Virus record (IMG/VR): IMGVR_UViG_3300009085_000020
Coordinates: 1-35,046 of that record
DNA from: a virus
Reading direction: 5' to 3' (one strand)
Length of the DNA: 35,046 bases
How positions within the stretch are numbered: the stretch's first letter is position 1; each line of letters begins with the position of its first letter. The position numbers and the translations under genes were made by a program. The notes below the pieces were generated by a model. The model saw only the letters and a program-made list of their open reading frames with translations. It did not search any database and was not told the DNA's origin. This document shows positions 9,015 through 17,136 of this stretch, piece by piece.

Positions 9015-9147
9015 CTTCAGCCTCCTTTTCTTTTAGAAGTGCTATGATTTTCTCTTTGCTCCAATGCTTATTGTCTTTGCTCTTTTTCAAGAGTGTCATA
9101 AGTTGTTCTTTAGAAAACTCAAACTCTTCTGTGTTCTTCAATCTCAT
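8980..9147 (-). CDS. Small helical protein, possible HeH/LEM-like motif
   Basis: A 55-residue frame between capsid and connector genes. The ATG at 9147 follows AAGAGGT with good spacing. The protein begins MRLKNTEEFEFSKEQLMTLL and contains KHWSKEKIIALLKEKEAE, a helix-extended loop-helix pattern like the small HeH/LEM/SAP-type domains often encoded beside phage capsid genes. It overlaps the connector gene start by 35 nt, so the connector's ribosome site lies inside it. Such proteins are usually unassigned and may bind nucleic acid or act in head assembly. The gene is well supported; its function is not. Confidence 0.65.
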   Translation of the reverse strand: MRLKNTEEFEFSKEQLMTLLKKSKDNKHWSKEKIIALLKEKEAEDGSVIKSVSNT

Positions 9148-9160
9148 AATACCTCTTAGA

Positions 9161-9188
9161 GTAGAGTAGGAGTTGCCCCCTACTCTAC
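9161..9188 (-). terminator. Intergenic hairpin downstream of the capsid gene
   Basis: A perfect 10-bp inverted repeat (GTAGAGTAGG / CCTACTCTAC, 8-nt loop) lies between the capsid stop and the next small gene. On the minus-strand RNA no T-run follows it. A partial terminator, RNA-processing site or mRNA stabiliser for the abundant capsid message is more likely than a strong terminator. Confidence 0.5.
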
Positions 9189-9220
9189 CACATTCTCATT
9201 TAGCAGGAAACTAAATGTTA

Positions 9221-10432
9221 TTAGCCAGATGCAGCACCGAACTTTAGGGCTCCGAGAGAACCAGGTATTCCAACTGCTACGGCCAATCTCTGGCGAGCAA
9301 GGAAAGTGGTCTGGTCTTCGCCGAAGCGATAGTCCTTAGAACTTTCGATTGATAATCCACCCATATCTCCAACGTAGATATACTTAGGATTGCCGAACAA
9401 TCCCCAAGCCTTCAACGCTGTTTCAGCGTGTGGAACCAATCCGTTAATATTTACTGGGAAACCAAACAGGTTAAACTTCCAAGGCTCATTGATTGCAACC
9501 TGTGGAAGGTTTGTGACAGCGGCCGTCAAACTTCTGATTGCTGCCCAAACTTGTGGAGCGAAGAACCACTCGGCTCCGATTAGATTTACCCAGTTAGCAG
9601 CCTCAAGAGCCGCTATTTCTGCGGTCAATATGTCGATAGTTGCTTCCTCAGCAATAGTTGGGCTGGCATCAACTCCAGGGCCATATCCTACTGTATTAGC
9701 AACCTTTGACCAACCGTCAAACTTGTGGTTTGAACTATCAGCACTATCTCCGTCAAGTATTTCTTCGTCAATCTTGAATGCGAAGGCCTCAGCGAACTCA
9801 TTGGCAAGTAGTGGAGCAATAGGTATTCCACTGTCTTGTAATAGTTCGTTAGGAACCAACGATAGAGCAACTAACTTCTCTGCGCTTAGGGAAACCTTAT
9901 TCACAGTAAGTTTGCTGTCAGTTACCTGAGTATTTATGGTGCCCCATCCAGCAGAGTATCCAGCAGTTACAGTTGGCAAATCCATCTTGCTAACTGGCAT
10001 TGGAACTATTGATACCTTTGGTAGCATCATTGACTTTTGATAGATAAGTCGAACGAGTTCTGGCTTGAAAATAGTAGGAACGAAATAACCACCAGCCGTT
10101 GTAGTCTCGGTATAAGCGTTATCTCCGAATGTCTTCTTTATCAAACCTACGTCGTTATTCTTTACCATATGGACCCATTCTACGAATTGGTCTTCGGTCT
10201 TCTCATCCCATAGTGGGACATTAGCGGTCTTGCCCTTATTGACTTCAGCTCTTGCTCCGAGATAACCCTTGAACTTCGCGGCTGCCTCTTTGCTATCTAC
10301 TATCATTGCCTTATCAACGTGGGCCTTCTCTTTTAGAATATTTTCTATCTTCTCGTCGTATGCCTTTTCTCTGGCCTCGAGAGAAGCAGCGAGGTCTTTT
10401 ACCTCTTTAGCGATTGCTTCTAAGTTTTCCAT
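9221..10432 (-). CDS. Major capsid protein, HK97 fold
   Basis: A 403-residue protein. The N-terminal ~45 residues (MENLEAIAKEVKDLAASLEAR...) form a charged coiled coil, as in the delta/scaffold segment that the phage protease removes from HK97-type capsid precursors. The body has typical landmarks: TTTAGGYFVPTIFKPELVRLI, then MLPKVSIVPMPVSKMDLPTV, EFAEAFAFKIDEEILDG and, near the C-terminus, WGLFGNPKYIYVGDMGGLSI. The ATG at 10432 follows AGAGGT located over the end of the protease gene. No separate scaffold gene was found, so the N-terminal coil probably does that job. The order protease then capsid is normal. Confidence 0.92.
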   Translation of the reverse strand: MENLEAIAKEVKDLAASLEAREKAYDEKIENILKEKAHVDKAMIVDSKEAAAKFKGYLGARAEVNKGKTANVPLWDEKTEDQFVEWVHMVKNNDVGLIKKTFGDNAYTETTTAGGYFVPTIFKPELVRLIYQKSMMLPKVSIVPMPVSKMDLPTVTAGYSAGWGTINTQVTDSKLTVNKVSLSAEKLVALSLVPNELLQDSGIPIAPLLANEFAEAFAFKIDEEILDGDSADSSNHKFDGWSKVANTVGYGPGVDASPTIAEEATIDILTAEIAALEAANWVNLIGAEWFFAPQVWAAIRSLTAAVTNLPQVAINEPWKFNLFGFPVNINGLVPHAETALKAWGLFGNPKYIYVGDMGGLSIESSKDYRFGEDQTTFLARQRLAVAVGIPGSLGALKFGAASG

Positions 10433-10435
10433 TAT

Positions 10436-11155
10436 TTACCTCTTTAGTGATTTATTTAGAACCTTCAAAGCCTCTAATAAAATCTCTGAAGATTTGGCCT
10501 CTGCTTTTTTTGTCTCTTCGAGTTTGACTTTTGTCGCTTCTCGTTCGACGTCTTTTGCTTGTGGCTTTATCTCTTCATCCTTAGTTATCAAAAGGTTTGA
10601 AATCTCTTTTTTATAAGATTTTGAAATTGCCAACGCTTTTGGATTGGCTGGTATTGAAACAGCAGATACTTCTAATAACTCCTGCTTCATATACGTAAGG
10701 CCACCCTTATCATTAGCCATAACATTTTGTTCTATAGGGTTCATAGGTCTAAATCCAACTGAGCAACCCTTTAGAATACCCTGTGAATATAACTCAAATG
10801 CTAAGTCAGCAACATCATATGTTCCCTTCTTAGCAAACTCTACTGTTCCATATAGTGCTTTATCCTTTATTGATAAATCTACAAACTTACCAACTGGGAA
10901 CTTATTCTTGTCGTGAGAAACTAAGAATACAGGGTTGTTCTTGAACTCATCCAAGACCCAGCCATCTTGCATTACTATATCATTATCTCTATCTGGCTCC
11001 TCATTAGATATGAGAAACTTTATTTTCCTATTCCCTTCAGAAACTTCTTCAGGCTCATTCTCTTCTTCAGCCTCAGGAGTAGGTTCATCCACTTCAGGCT
11101 TATCTTCGTCATCCATCGGTTCATTTAGTTTCTCCTCTAAAAGTGTGTCTTCCAT
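10436..11155 (-). CDS. Prohead maturation protease (HK97 family)
   Basis: A 239-residue serine protease. The first 40 residues are an acidic Glu/Asp/Pro-rich tail. The catalytic region shows NRKIKFLISNEEPDRDNDIV, VFLVSHDKNKFPVGK (putative catalytic His81) and ILKGCSVGFRPMNP (putative nucleophile Ser132), then VSAVSIPANPKALAI. These match the HK97 gp4-type prohead protease, which cleaves the capsid N-terminal segment during maturation. The basic C-terminal coil (residues ~190-239) may hold it inside the prohead. Its ATG overlaps the upstream stop codon (ATAATGG), so translation is coupled. Confidence 0.9.
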   Translation of the reverse strand: MEDTLLEEKLNEPMDDEDKPEVDEPTPEAEEENEPEEVSEGNRKIKFLISNEEPDRDNDIVMQDGWVLDEFKNNPVFLVSHDKNKFPVGKFVDLSIKDKALYGTVEFAKKGTYDVADLAFELYSQGILKGCSVGFRPMNPIEQNVMANDKGGLTYMKQELLEVSAVSIPANPKALAISKSYKKEISNLLITKDEEIKPQAKDVEREATKVKLEETKKAEAKSSEILLEALKVLNKSLKR

Positions 11156-11784
11156 TATGGTGCCTCCTCATATTCTGTAGCGGCTATACCACTTGACAGT
11201 GCTGAGCCACCTTCTATCGTTATCTCAAAATCTGCCGAGTATAACTCATATACTCCATTAGTAATAGCGTCAAACAAAGCACTGCCACTATCTATTGCTG
11301 CTATGAAATCTGCAGAGTATAACTCATAGGTTCCATTAGTTAGGCCATCGTATTGAACATAGCCATTCTCTATTTCCGCTATGAAGTCTGCAGAGTATAG
11401 TGAAGCAGAAGTATCTGATAGTGTTGCAGCACCTGAGCCGTCGTAGAACCTGTCTCTATAAGTATCGGCTGCTCCACCAAATGTGGTTGCCCCTGACATT
11501 GTTCTCTCTACCCATATTGTCTTGGAAGCACCACCGGCGTGTATTGCTCCACCACTACCAGAGTAGTTGGTTATATGGATTTCTCCAGTCAAATGACCAG
11601 AGGTAAGAATACCACCAGTTATAGTTCGTGGATAGATAGCGTCAAGTTTGTAAGCCGTCCAGGAGTTTCCACCATTACATCTATAAACTGTATTCGCAGT
11701 TGCATCATACCTTATTCGCCCAACAGTTGAAACAGTTGTTGGAACTCCTGTCAAAGGTATTACATATTGTCTTTTCCAACCCAT
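11155..11784 (-). CDS. Repeat-bearing virion protein in the head region
   Basis: A 209-residue protein between portal and protease genes, with GGGAGGAG before the ATG at 11784. The N-terminal half (VIPLTGVPTTVSTVGRIRYD...YRCNGGNSWTAYKL) resembles short phage fibre-attachment domains. The middle has SGGAIHAGGASKTIWVE and GGAADTYRDRFYDGSGAATL, clearly like the repeats of the giant protein at 23741-33349 (for example GISETVRDRFGN). The C-terminal 75 residues are three copies of a ~25-residue unit starting LYSADF. Such proteins near the portal can be head fibres or decoration proteins. That role is an inference; the repeat likeness is visible directly. Confidence 0.75.
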   Translation of the reverse strand: MGWKRQYVIPLTGVPTTVSTVGRIRYDATANTVYRCNGGNSWTAYKLDAIYPRTITGGILTSGHLTGEIHITNYSGSGGAIHAGGASKTIWVERTMSGATTFGGAADTYRDRFYDGSGAATLSDTSASLYSADFIAEIENGYVQYDGLTNGTYELYSADFIAAIDSGSALFDAITNGVYELYSADFEITIEGGSALSSGIAATEYEEAP

Positions 11785-11797
11785 TGGGCTCCTCCCT

Positions 11798-12034
11798 TTA
11801 CCTTGCTATAGTCAAGCGCCAAGCGGATGTTGCTGCTATGACTACTGCCGCGAATGGCTCAAAGTTGTCTTCAAATACTTCTCCGCTATAAACTGGTATA
11901 GCAGGCACATCGTTTATTGTTAGCGTTGCTGTGTTTGCTCCATCGTTGATAAAGCAAACTGTAGTTGGGTAGGGCTTCATCCCAGTATAGGTGTAAGTGA
12001 AGTTTCCGCTACCACTTGTGTAATCAACTGTCAT
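11798..12034 (-). CDS. Small beta-rich virion protein
   Basis: A 78-residue protein (MTVDYTSGSGNFTYTYTGMKPYPT...TSAWRLTIAR) made almost wholly of short beta strands. Its start overlaps the portal stop by four bases (ATGA-type coupling) and AGGAGA precedes it. Position between the portal and the repeat-bearing head protein suggests a small decoration or fibre-base protein. I do not recognise a named family. Confidence 0.65.
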   Translation of the reverse strand: MTVDYTSGSGNFTYTYTGMKPYPTTVCFINDGANTATLTINDVPAIPVYSGEVFEDNFEPFAAVVIAATSAWRLTIAR

Positions 12035-14151
12035 TTTGGTTCTCCTTGTTTATATGGTTCTTCGCCTTCTAATGGCAGCATAAGACCCAACTTATCATCT
12101 TCTAATATAACGGGTATAACTGAGCATCTGCAATTACAGGCCTCTTCAGGTGGGCCGTCGCCAGGATACATAACTTTGTTAGTTCCATTAGGTCCTGTCA
12201 AAGTAAATGGGTCTTCAACTGCAACCACTTGATTTGTCCTATGGCTTTCTCTGACCTTACTATCCTGACTGTGTATCCACTGCTTTCTCTTTATCCCTAA
12301 TCTTTCTATACCTCTAACTCTACCACCGTTGTAAGCAGCAGTGCTTTCTGTCCTTGCTATCACCTTGGCTCTTGTCTCTGCAGAGTTGAATACTCCCTTT
12401 ATGTCTTTCACAAGAGCATTTACTTTCTCTGCTGTTTCTGGTATAGTCGCTGTAGTTGCTATACTATCAGCGATTGTTTTCAGTAGTGCTTGCTTTATCT
12501 CTTCGCCTATGTCTTTTATCTTCAACCCTCTATTTGCTAAGTGCATTTCTGCGTCGTGAATGATTGTCTTAGGTTTTAGACCTACTGCAGAATATACTCT
12601 CTTTATCCCATCTACATAAGCCTTACTCATAACATCCTTGGCAGCATCCATAAGGCCATCACCAAAGGTAAGACGATTGACAAAGTTTGTTAATACTGCC
12701 CAAGCATCCTCTATAAGGCCTTTCTCTGTGCTCTTAGAGTTATCTTTCAACTCGTTTATGACTAAAGTGTATTGCTCTTTCCAATAGTTAGTAAGTTTAG
12801 CAGCCATAATCTTTTCATAACTAACCATTGTCTTTGCTGCTTTATTCTGCTCGTATATCATAGCGGCTTCAACCATAGGTATATTCGCTGCTTTCTCTAT
12901 GAGTTTCTTTCTATGTATCTTCTCGTAGATTTGCTCTTCACTGAATTGTGGAATAGCAGGTGCTCTATCTTCTGGGACAAACTCTTCAAAGCCAAACTTT
13001 AGTTTCTCATTGATAAGAGCAAAGGGAACTCCCATATTGTAGAGTTTCTCAGCCACTGTTGCTTTCTCCAACATATTCTCTTGGAGTTCTGGTATTCCAG
13101 TTGTATCAAACTCTAATCTATATGGCTTATTCAACTTCTTGAAGAAACCTACATATAGAAACTGCTCTATCATTTTCTGAATAGGTATTAGTTTAGAAGT
13201 CCAGAATGATTTCTTCGCTTCAGAGGAGTTGTTGAATGTTGCGTCAGTCAAACCTAATAGCGCCTTTGGCACTCTGAATACTTCGAGTATATTCTCCTTA
13301 GTCATTTTGGCCATCTCTATAAACTGTAGGTCTCTTGGAGATATGCCTACTGGTTGAAAACTAACTCCTTGTAATACCGGCGCCTTATTAGCATTCTGAT
13401 AACCCTTTCCTGCCTTCTGTTTCATAAGGTCGTCTAACTCTTTTTCATTACTTGGGGTTAGAGGTCGTGGTCCATCTGGCTTCCAGAAGCCAGAAATCAT
13501 AGGTCCGTCCTTAAACTGTCGAGTATTATACTGGTTGCTATACCATTGGAACATTACGTCAAGGCGAGCAGCAGTCAAAGGAGCGAGACCATCATATGGG
13601 TTATTGGGATGCCAGTATCGTAGAAATACTATCTGGTCTTTGTCGAACGTAGTTGTATTCTGTCCTTCTCCATATTTATATTCTTTTAATTCACCGTCTT
13701 CTATTATAGGTTTCATATACTGTGAGTTGCTTACCCACATAACAGAAGGCATAACTCCGACTGGTGAAGACCTGAACTGTTCCATTACAATATAGGCCTT
13801 CCCTGTGCATTCAAGGTTCTTCACAATAGCGTCAAAAAACATATACTGGTTCCAGTTCTTACAAGGATAAGCGAAGATACGATAGAGAGGGTGGTCTTTA
13901 GATACTGGTTCGTTGGTCTTTTCTTCTACTATTTGGAATGGTGTCTGAGAAATCATAGAACCTATTCTGTCTATAGCAGAATATACTGTTGCGTTGTTCT
14001 CAATGGGGTTGCCAACTTTGTTATAGTCAGACAACAAATCAGAAGACACATAACCTGGGTCGCCCCATATGGACGACGGAAAGAATGGTCCCCAGTCAGT
14101 TGTAGATTTAGTTATTTCTTTTGGTCTTTTGAACCTATCAAGTATTCCCAT
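12031..14151 (-). CDS. Portal protein fused to a MuF-like head morphogenesis domain
   Basis: A 706-residue protein, longer than a normal portal (400-500 residues). Residues ~45-400 are portal-like: NATVYSAIDRIGSMISQTPFQIV, YIVMEQFRSSPVGVMPSVMWV, KDGPMISGFWKPDG and ILEVFRVPKALLGLTDATF. Residues ~570-700 are a MuF/SPP1 gp7-type domain: ARTESTAAYNGGRVRGIERL, KQWIHSQDSKVRESHR, and a terminal PEEACNCRCSVIPV with paired cysteines. Portal-MuF fusions occur in several siphovirus groups. The portal forms the dodecameric DNA gate, and the MuF domain is usually packaged inside the head. A GAGGGG ribosome site precedes the ATG at 14151. Confidence 0.9.
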   Translation of the reverse strand: MGILDRFKRPKEITKSTTDWGPFFPSSIWGDPGYVSSDLLSDYNKVGNPIENNATVYSAIDRIGSMISQTPFQIVEEKTNEPVSKDHPLYRIFAYPCKNWNQYMFFDAIVKNLECTGKAYIVMEQFRSSPVGVMPSVMWVSNSQYMKPIIEDGELKEYKYGEGQNTTTFDKDQIVFLRYWHPNNPYDGLAPLTAARLDVMFQWYSNQYNTRQFKDGPMISGFWKPDGPRPLTPSNEKELDDLMKQKAGKGYQNANKAPVLQGVSFQPVGISPRDLQFIEMAKMTKENILEVFRVPKALLGLTDATFNNSSEAKKSFWTSKLIPIQKMIEQFLYVGFFKKLNKPYRLEFDTTGIPELQENMLEKATVAEKLYNMGVPFALINEKLKFGFEEFVPEDRAPAIPQFSEEQIYEKIHRKKLIEKAANIPMVEAAMIYEQNKAAKTMVSYEKIMAAKLTNYWKEQYTLVINELKDNSKSTEKGLIEDAWAVLTNFVNRLTFGDGLMDAAKDVMSKAYVDGIKRVYSAVGLKPKTIIHDAEMHLANRGLKIKDIGEEIKQALLKTIADSIATTATIPETAEKVNALVKDIKGVFNSAETRAKVIARTESTAAYNGGRVRGIERLGIKRKQWIHSQDSKVRESHRTNQVVAVEDPFTLTGPNGTNKVMYPGDGPPEEACNCRCSVIPVILEDDKLGLMLPLEGEEPYKQGEPK

Positions 14152-14163
14152 TTTGTTGTCCCC

Positions 14164-14238
14164 TCATATATTGAGTTCTCGCAACTCGGAAAACGTGATA
14201 GGTTGGTCGATATGTTTGTATGTAGTTATCTTATTCAC
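14164..14238 (-). CDS. Possible 24-residue leader peptide before the portal gene
   Basis: A GTG-started frame (NKITTYKHIDQPITFSEL...) follows an AGAGAGGAT ribosome site. Its TGA lies within the portal's ribosome-site region (ATATGAGGGG). It may be translated and couple translation from the methyltransferase gene to the portal gene. Its small size leaves the coding call uncertain. Confidence 0.35.
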   Translation of the reverse strand: MNKITTYKHIDQPITFSELRELNI

Positions 14239-14262
14239 TTATCCTCTCTTTTTTGATTTTTA

Positions 14263-14790
14263 TTAATCATTCCATTCCAAATAGTTTATACTACAATCTC
14301 CTGGCTCTATAGATATGTAAGAGCAGCCCAGTTGAAATGCAAACTGGGGCCATGGTCTTTTTGGTGTTTTATTTATTAGTAATAGTTCCCTTAGATAATG
14401 GCCACTTTCTTTCATAAGTTTCATTCTCTTTCTGGTGAATTGACCCTCAACATACCAAAGAAACACTATATTATCTGCTATAGATAAAGCGTGAGAATAC
14501 CAGGACGTTATATTGCTCCAAGGAGGATTTGTTATTATCCAATCAACGTGCTTAGTATAATCAAAGAAGTTTCTTCCCTCTTCTATTTCGCACCATTCTT
14601 TTGGCTCGGGAAACTGATTGTAAAAGTTTCCAGTTCCCTTGAATGGCTCTAATATAAGACCCCTTGGATTATAATGGTCTATTATGGCTTTGCATAATGT
14701 AATGGGGGTCATTATATCATCGGCTTTATCCTTGCTGTTATTATTAACTGGGACTTTTTCTTTCTTCCCTCTTCTTTCTTTACTTGCCAA
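14263..14790 (-). CDS. DNA N6-adenine methyltransferase-like protein
   Basis: A 175-residue protein with the two core SAM-methyltransferase motifs: ILEPFKGTGNFY (SAM-binding motif I) and WIITNPPWSN (catalytic NPPW, motif IV), separated by about 40 residues. DIMTPITLCKAIIDHY upstream is also typical of phage N6A enzymes. The frame starts at TTG (14790) with AAAGGAG six bases upstream. It lies between TerL and portal, an unusual spot for a modification gene and more often a site of inserted accessory genes. No distinct target-recognition domain is visible, so the methylated site is unknown. It may protect the phage from host restriction. An RNA or protein substrate cannot be excluded. Confidence 0.75.
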   Translation of the reverse strand: MASKERRGKKEKVPVNNNSKDKADDIMTPITLCKAIIDHYNPRGLILEPFKGTGNFYNQFPEPKEWCEIEEGRNFFDYTKHVDWIITNPPWSNITSWYSHALSIADNIVFLWYVEGQFTRKRMKLMKESGHYLRELLLINKTPKRPWPQFAFQLGCSYISIEPGDCSINYLEWND

Positions 14791-14804
14791 CTTTTACTCC
14801 TTTA

Positions 14805-16037
14805 TCATCTTATCACCTGGAAGTTATTTGCCGTTGCCTCTGTGAATATAGCATATCGCATACAGTCCATATTATGGTCATTCTCTTTTATTGGTCTGCC
14901 CTTATCGTCCCACCTATAAGAGTAAATCTCTGATAGTGTGTTTATGCAGTTGTCTTTCACAAAGAACCTTCTCTGCTCTATAAGAGTATTGATATAGTTT
15001 ATGCCCGACAGCACGTCGTTGTCTGCTTTGTAAGAGTAATACACTTCTTGTAATCTCTCGCCACCTGCAGGGTCGCAATATGCCACATAACCCTTATCTC
15101 CCACTATGTCTTTCCATCTCTTGTATATCTCTGCGTTGAATACACTCGTTGTATCTCCATATGAAGCATAGTCGTCAAGTAGATAGACATTGTCTCCAGC
15201 AAAGCCAACTAAGCAAGCAGCCATATTGAGCCCGAAGTCAAGGCCAACAGAGTATTTCTCCATAGGTGGGAGATTATAGTTGCCAGTGTCGTCTTTTCTC
15301 ACAACATAGGTTTCGTCAAACTTACCATAGATAGCACCCTCTTGGCTGACCCATTCGCCGTCCCTAAACCTTGCCCGTTGATAATCTGGTAGATAGTCAA
15401 GCGATTTGATATACTCTGCAGACAGATTTTCTAAGTTATCTGCTGGGTTCATTCGCAGACAAGCATAATCTTCTGGATTGGGTAGGTCCTTGCCACTTAT
15501 AGGGTCTCTCTTCTCTATGAATAGTTTGTATAGCCAATGTGCTTTAGGTGGCGGATTTGCGTCAAGAATAATCTTATTGGTTATGCCCTCTACTCTACGA
15601 GATAACCTTGTTTTACACAGCAAGAATACGTCATAGGATAACTGACTGCTCTCATTTAGGTATATTCTATTAGCACCACGGCCAAGTATCTTCTCTATTC
15701 GCTGTTGGTCGTCAAAGCCGACGAATGAGATATAGCCCTGTTGTTTGTTTATAGAAGTAGTTGCGAAATTCATATCACTGCCATATAGAATATAACTTTC
15801 ACGGGGGTATCTCTCTATAACGTCTTTCATTGTGTCATCCCAGAGAGACGCTCTTGCGTGAGATAAGTGAAGTCGTCCAACTATGTGTCTAACCTTTGGG
15901 TGTGTATAACAAGACGCAACAAGGTCTTCTAAGACAATCCTTGTCTTACCACTTCTTGAGCCACCGAAAAGTAATATGTTGGGTATATTAGAGTGTAGTA
16001 GTTTTAGTGCTTCCCGCTGCTTGAGTGTATATGTCAT
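14805..16037 (-). CDS. terL: Terminase large subunit (DNA packaging ATPase/nuclease)
   Basis: A 410-residue packaging motor. Walker A is GGSRSGKT (residues 25-32) and the Walker B-like IYLNE is at 125-129 with its catalytic Glu. The C-terminal RNase H-like nuclease shows YSVGLDFGLNMAACLVGF (about residue 268 on), YVAYCDPAGGERLQE (about 320) and NDHNMDCMRYAIF near the end, which supply the acidic residues. This is the Terminase_3/6-like architecture. The ATG overlaps the TerS stop (AATAAATGA), so the two subunits are translationally coupled. It drives ATP-dependent packaging through the portal and cuts the concatemer. Confidence 0.93.
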   Translation of the reverse strand: MTYTLKQREALKLLHSNIPNILLFGGSRSGKTRIVLEDLVASCYTHPKVRHIVGRLHLSHARASLWDDTMKDVIERYPRESYILYGSDMNFATTSINKQQGYISFVGFDDQQRIEKILGRGANRIYLNESSQLSYDVFLLCKTRLSRRVEGITNKIILDANPPPKAHWLYKLFIEKRDPISGKDLPNPEDYACLRMNPADNLENLSAEYIKSLDYLPDYQRARFRDGEWVSQEGAIYGKFDETYVVRKDDTGNYNLPPMEKYSVGLDFGLNMAACLVGFAGDNVYLLDDYASYGDTTSVFNAEIYKRWKDIVGDKGYVAYCDPAGGERLQEVYYSYKADNDVLSGINYINTLIEQRRFFVKDNCINTLSEIYSYRWDDKGRPIKENDHNMDCMRYAIFTEATANNFQVIR

Positions 16038-16459
16038 TTATTCTCTTGTGTTAGTTCCTTATCGATAACTACTGTAATGTTTCCCGTTATATCAGAGTGG
16101 TCTTTGAGTTTCCCTAAACCACGTAATACTTCTATCGCTGCTTTCAACCTGTCTGGTATCTTCCCATCAGACAAAACCTGCTCAAGAACCTCAATGCTTG
16201 CCAACTGGATGGCGTCGAGTTCCTCTTGTAGTTTTGCATATGCCTTTGCTCTTATCTCCTTGATTTTCTGTATTACTTCTGGCTGAGCCAAGAAGTCGTC
16301 CATAACTCTGCGAGACAGTTTGTATCTATCACAGAAGAACTTCAACGGCATACGCTTGAATGCTATCTCATAGATTAGTTCATTTAGCCAAGGTGGCCAT
16401 TCGCTTTGTGGCTTATTGATATATTGGTCAATGCTTATTTGATTACCTAAATTGGGCAT
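16034..16459 (-). CDS. terS: Terminase small subunit
   Basis: A 141-residue protein directly upstream of and overlapping terL. An N-terminal helix-turn-helix is seen at FKRMPLKFFCDRYKLSRRVM, followed by a long helical hairpin (IKEIRAKAYAKLQEELDAIQ...SIEVLEQVLSDGKIP), the usual oligomerisation core. The C-terminal segment (SDITGNITVVIDKELTQENK) probably contacts TerL. The ATG at 16459 has AAGGAG at optimal distance and is the first gene of the long minus-strand late block. TerS would recognise the packaging site, which is often in or near its own gene. Confidence 0.85.
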   Translation of the reverse strand: MPNLGNQISIDQYINKPQSEWPPWLNELIYEIAFKRMPLKFFCDRYKLSRRVMDDFLAQPEVIQKIKEIRAKAYAKLQEELDAIQLASIEVLEQVLSDGKIPDRLKAAIEVLRGLGKLKDHSDITGNITVVIDKELTQENK

Positions 16460-16520
16460 ATTGCTCCTTATCTGTTTGCATAAATAGGATATAAGTTATC
16501 TTATTTGAAAAAGGATGTTG
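16460..16520. promoter_or_regulatory. Divergent intergenic region between late and early blocks
   Basis: About 60 AT-rich bases separate terS (minus) from the first plus-strand gene. Each side carries an AAGGA-type ribosome site. Promoters for both transcription blocks are expected here or just inside the flanking genes, but I see no clear paired -35/-10 elements. No long inverted repeat stands out as an operator. Confidence 0.4.
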
Positions 16521-16682
16521 ATGATGAGCCCAAAAACTATTTCAAACATAATATATGCAAAAGAGCAAAGCAAAGAGAAAATGAGAATAGCAAAACTCGG
16601 AAAACCTCGACCCCAGTGGGTTAGAACGTCTATAGCGAGAGCAATGATAGGCAACCAAAATGCAAGAAAAAACAAAGATTGA
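16521..16682 (+). CDS. Small basic protein, NUMOD3-like
   Basis: A 53-residue frame, first of the plus-strand block, with AAAAAGGA upstream (start at ATG 16521 or 16524). It is strongly basic. The segment SKEKMRIAKLGKPRPQWVRT followed by IARAMIGNQNARKN resembles NUMOD3-type DNA-binding motifs found in homing endonucleases. It overlaps the next gene by 23 nt. It may be a remnant of such a nuclease or an early DNA-binding protein. The family likeness is by eye and moderate. Confidence 0.55.
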   Translation: MMSPKTISNIIYAKEQSKEKMRIAKLGKPRPQWVRTSIARAMIGNQNARKNKD

Positions 16683-17136
16683 AAAAAACCACGAGAAGTA
16701 TATTAGAGCAAAACTGAGAAAAGCCGATGGACTAAATACGGAAAAAACAAAGAGAACTTGCTTTAGTTGCCATAAAGAGTTTGAAGCACTATCTCCTCGA
16801 CAAAAGTTTTGCACACCTTCTTGCAGACACAAGTTCCTATATCCAAACGATAAAGAAATACCTGACTTCCCAGAAACACTAAAGAATGTGAAAAGGATAA
16901 ACGTCAATTTTGTTCTTGAGCAGAAAACTCTCGATGACTTCTCTGAATACTTACATAGTATGAACTGGGCTTTTGAGGATTTTGTGCAACACCAAATATG
17001 TTTGGGAGCCCTTGACTGGAGAAACAAGAAGGCAAGAGATGAAATGAAAGAGAAAATAGAAAAAGACCTTGAGATTATGAGAGACTTTGAATATAAAACT
17101 AATCAAATAATAGAGGGTAATAACAATGACCATTGA
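16660..17136 (+). CDS. Zinc-ribbon protein of unknown function
   Basis: A 158-residue protein with a Cys4 zinc-binding pattern: C34 and C37 (TCFSCHKEF), then C51 and C55 (KFCTPSCRHKF), the spacing CxxC-x13-CxxxC. A basic, helical N-terminus precedes the finger. The C-terminal ~70 residues are helical and end in an acidic/Asn tail. The finger type is common in small phage proteins that bind DNA or RNA. It overlaps both neighbours (23 nt upstream, 11 nt downstream), so it is part of a tightly packed early operon. No specific function can be assigned. Confidence 0.75.
   Translation: MQEKTKIEKNHEKYIRAKLRKADGLNTEKTKRTCFSCHKEFEALSPRQKFCTPSCRHKFLYPNDKEIPDFPETLKNVKRINVNFVLEQKTLDDFSEYLHSMNWAFEDFVQHQICLGALDWRNKKARDEMKEKIEKDLEIMRDFEYKTNQIIEGNNNDH

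Noticed and set aside
16460-16520. Specific sigma-70 promoter sequences in the divergent region
   Set aside because: AT-rich -10-like words exist, but none pairs with a -35 at 16-18 bp, so no precise promoter is claimed.
16542-17027. 161-residue minus-strand frame opposite the early genes
   Set aside because: It has no ribosome site, is Cys/Phe/Ser-rich, and is antisense to a well-supported zinc-ribbon gene.
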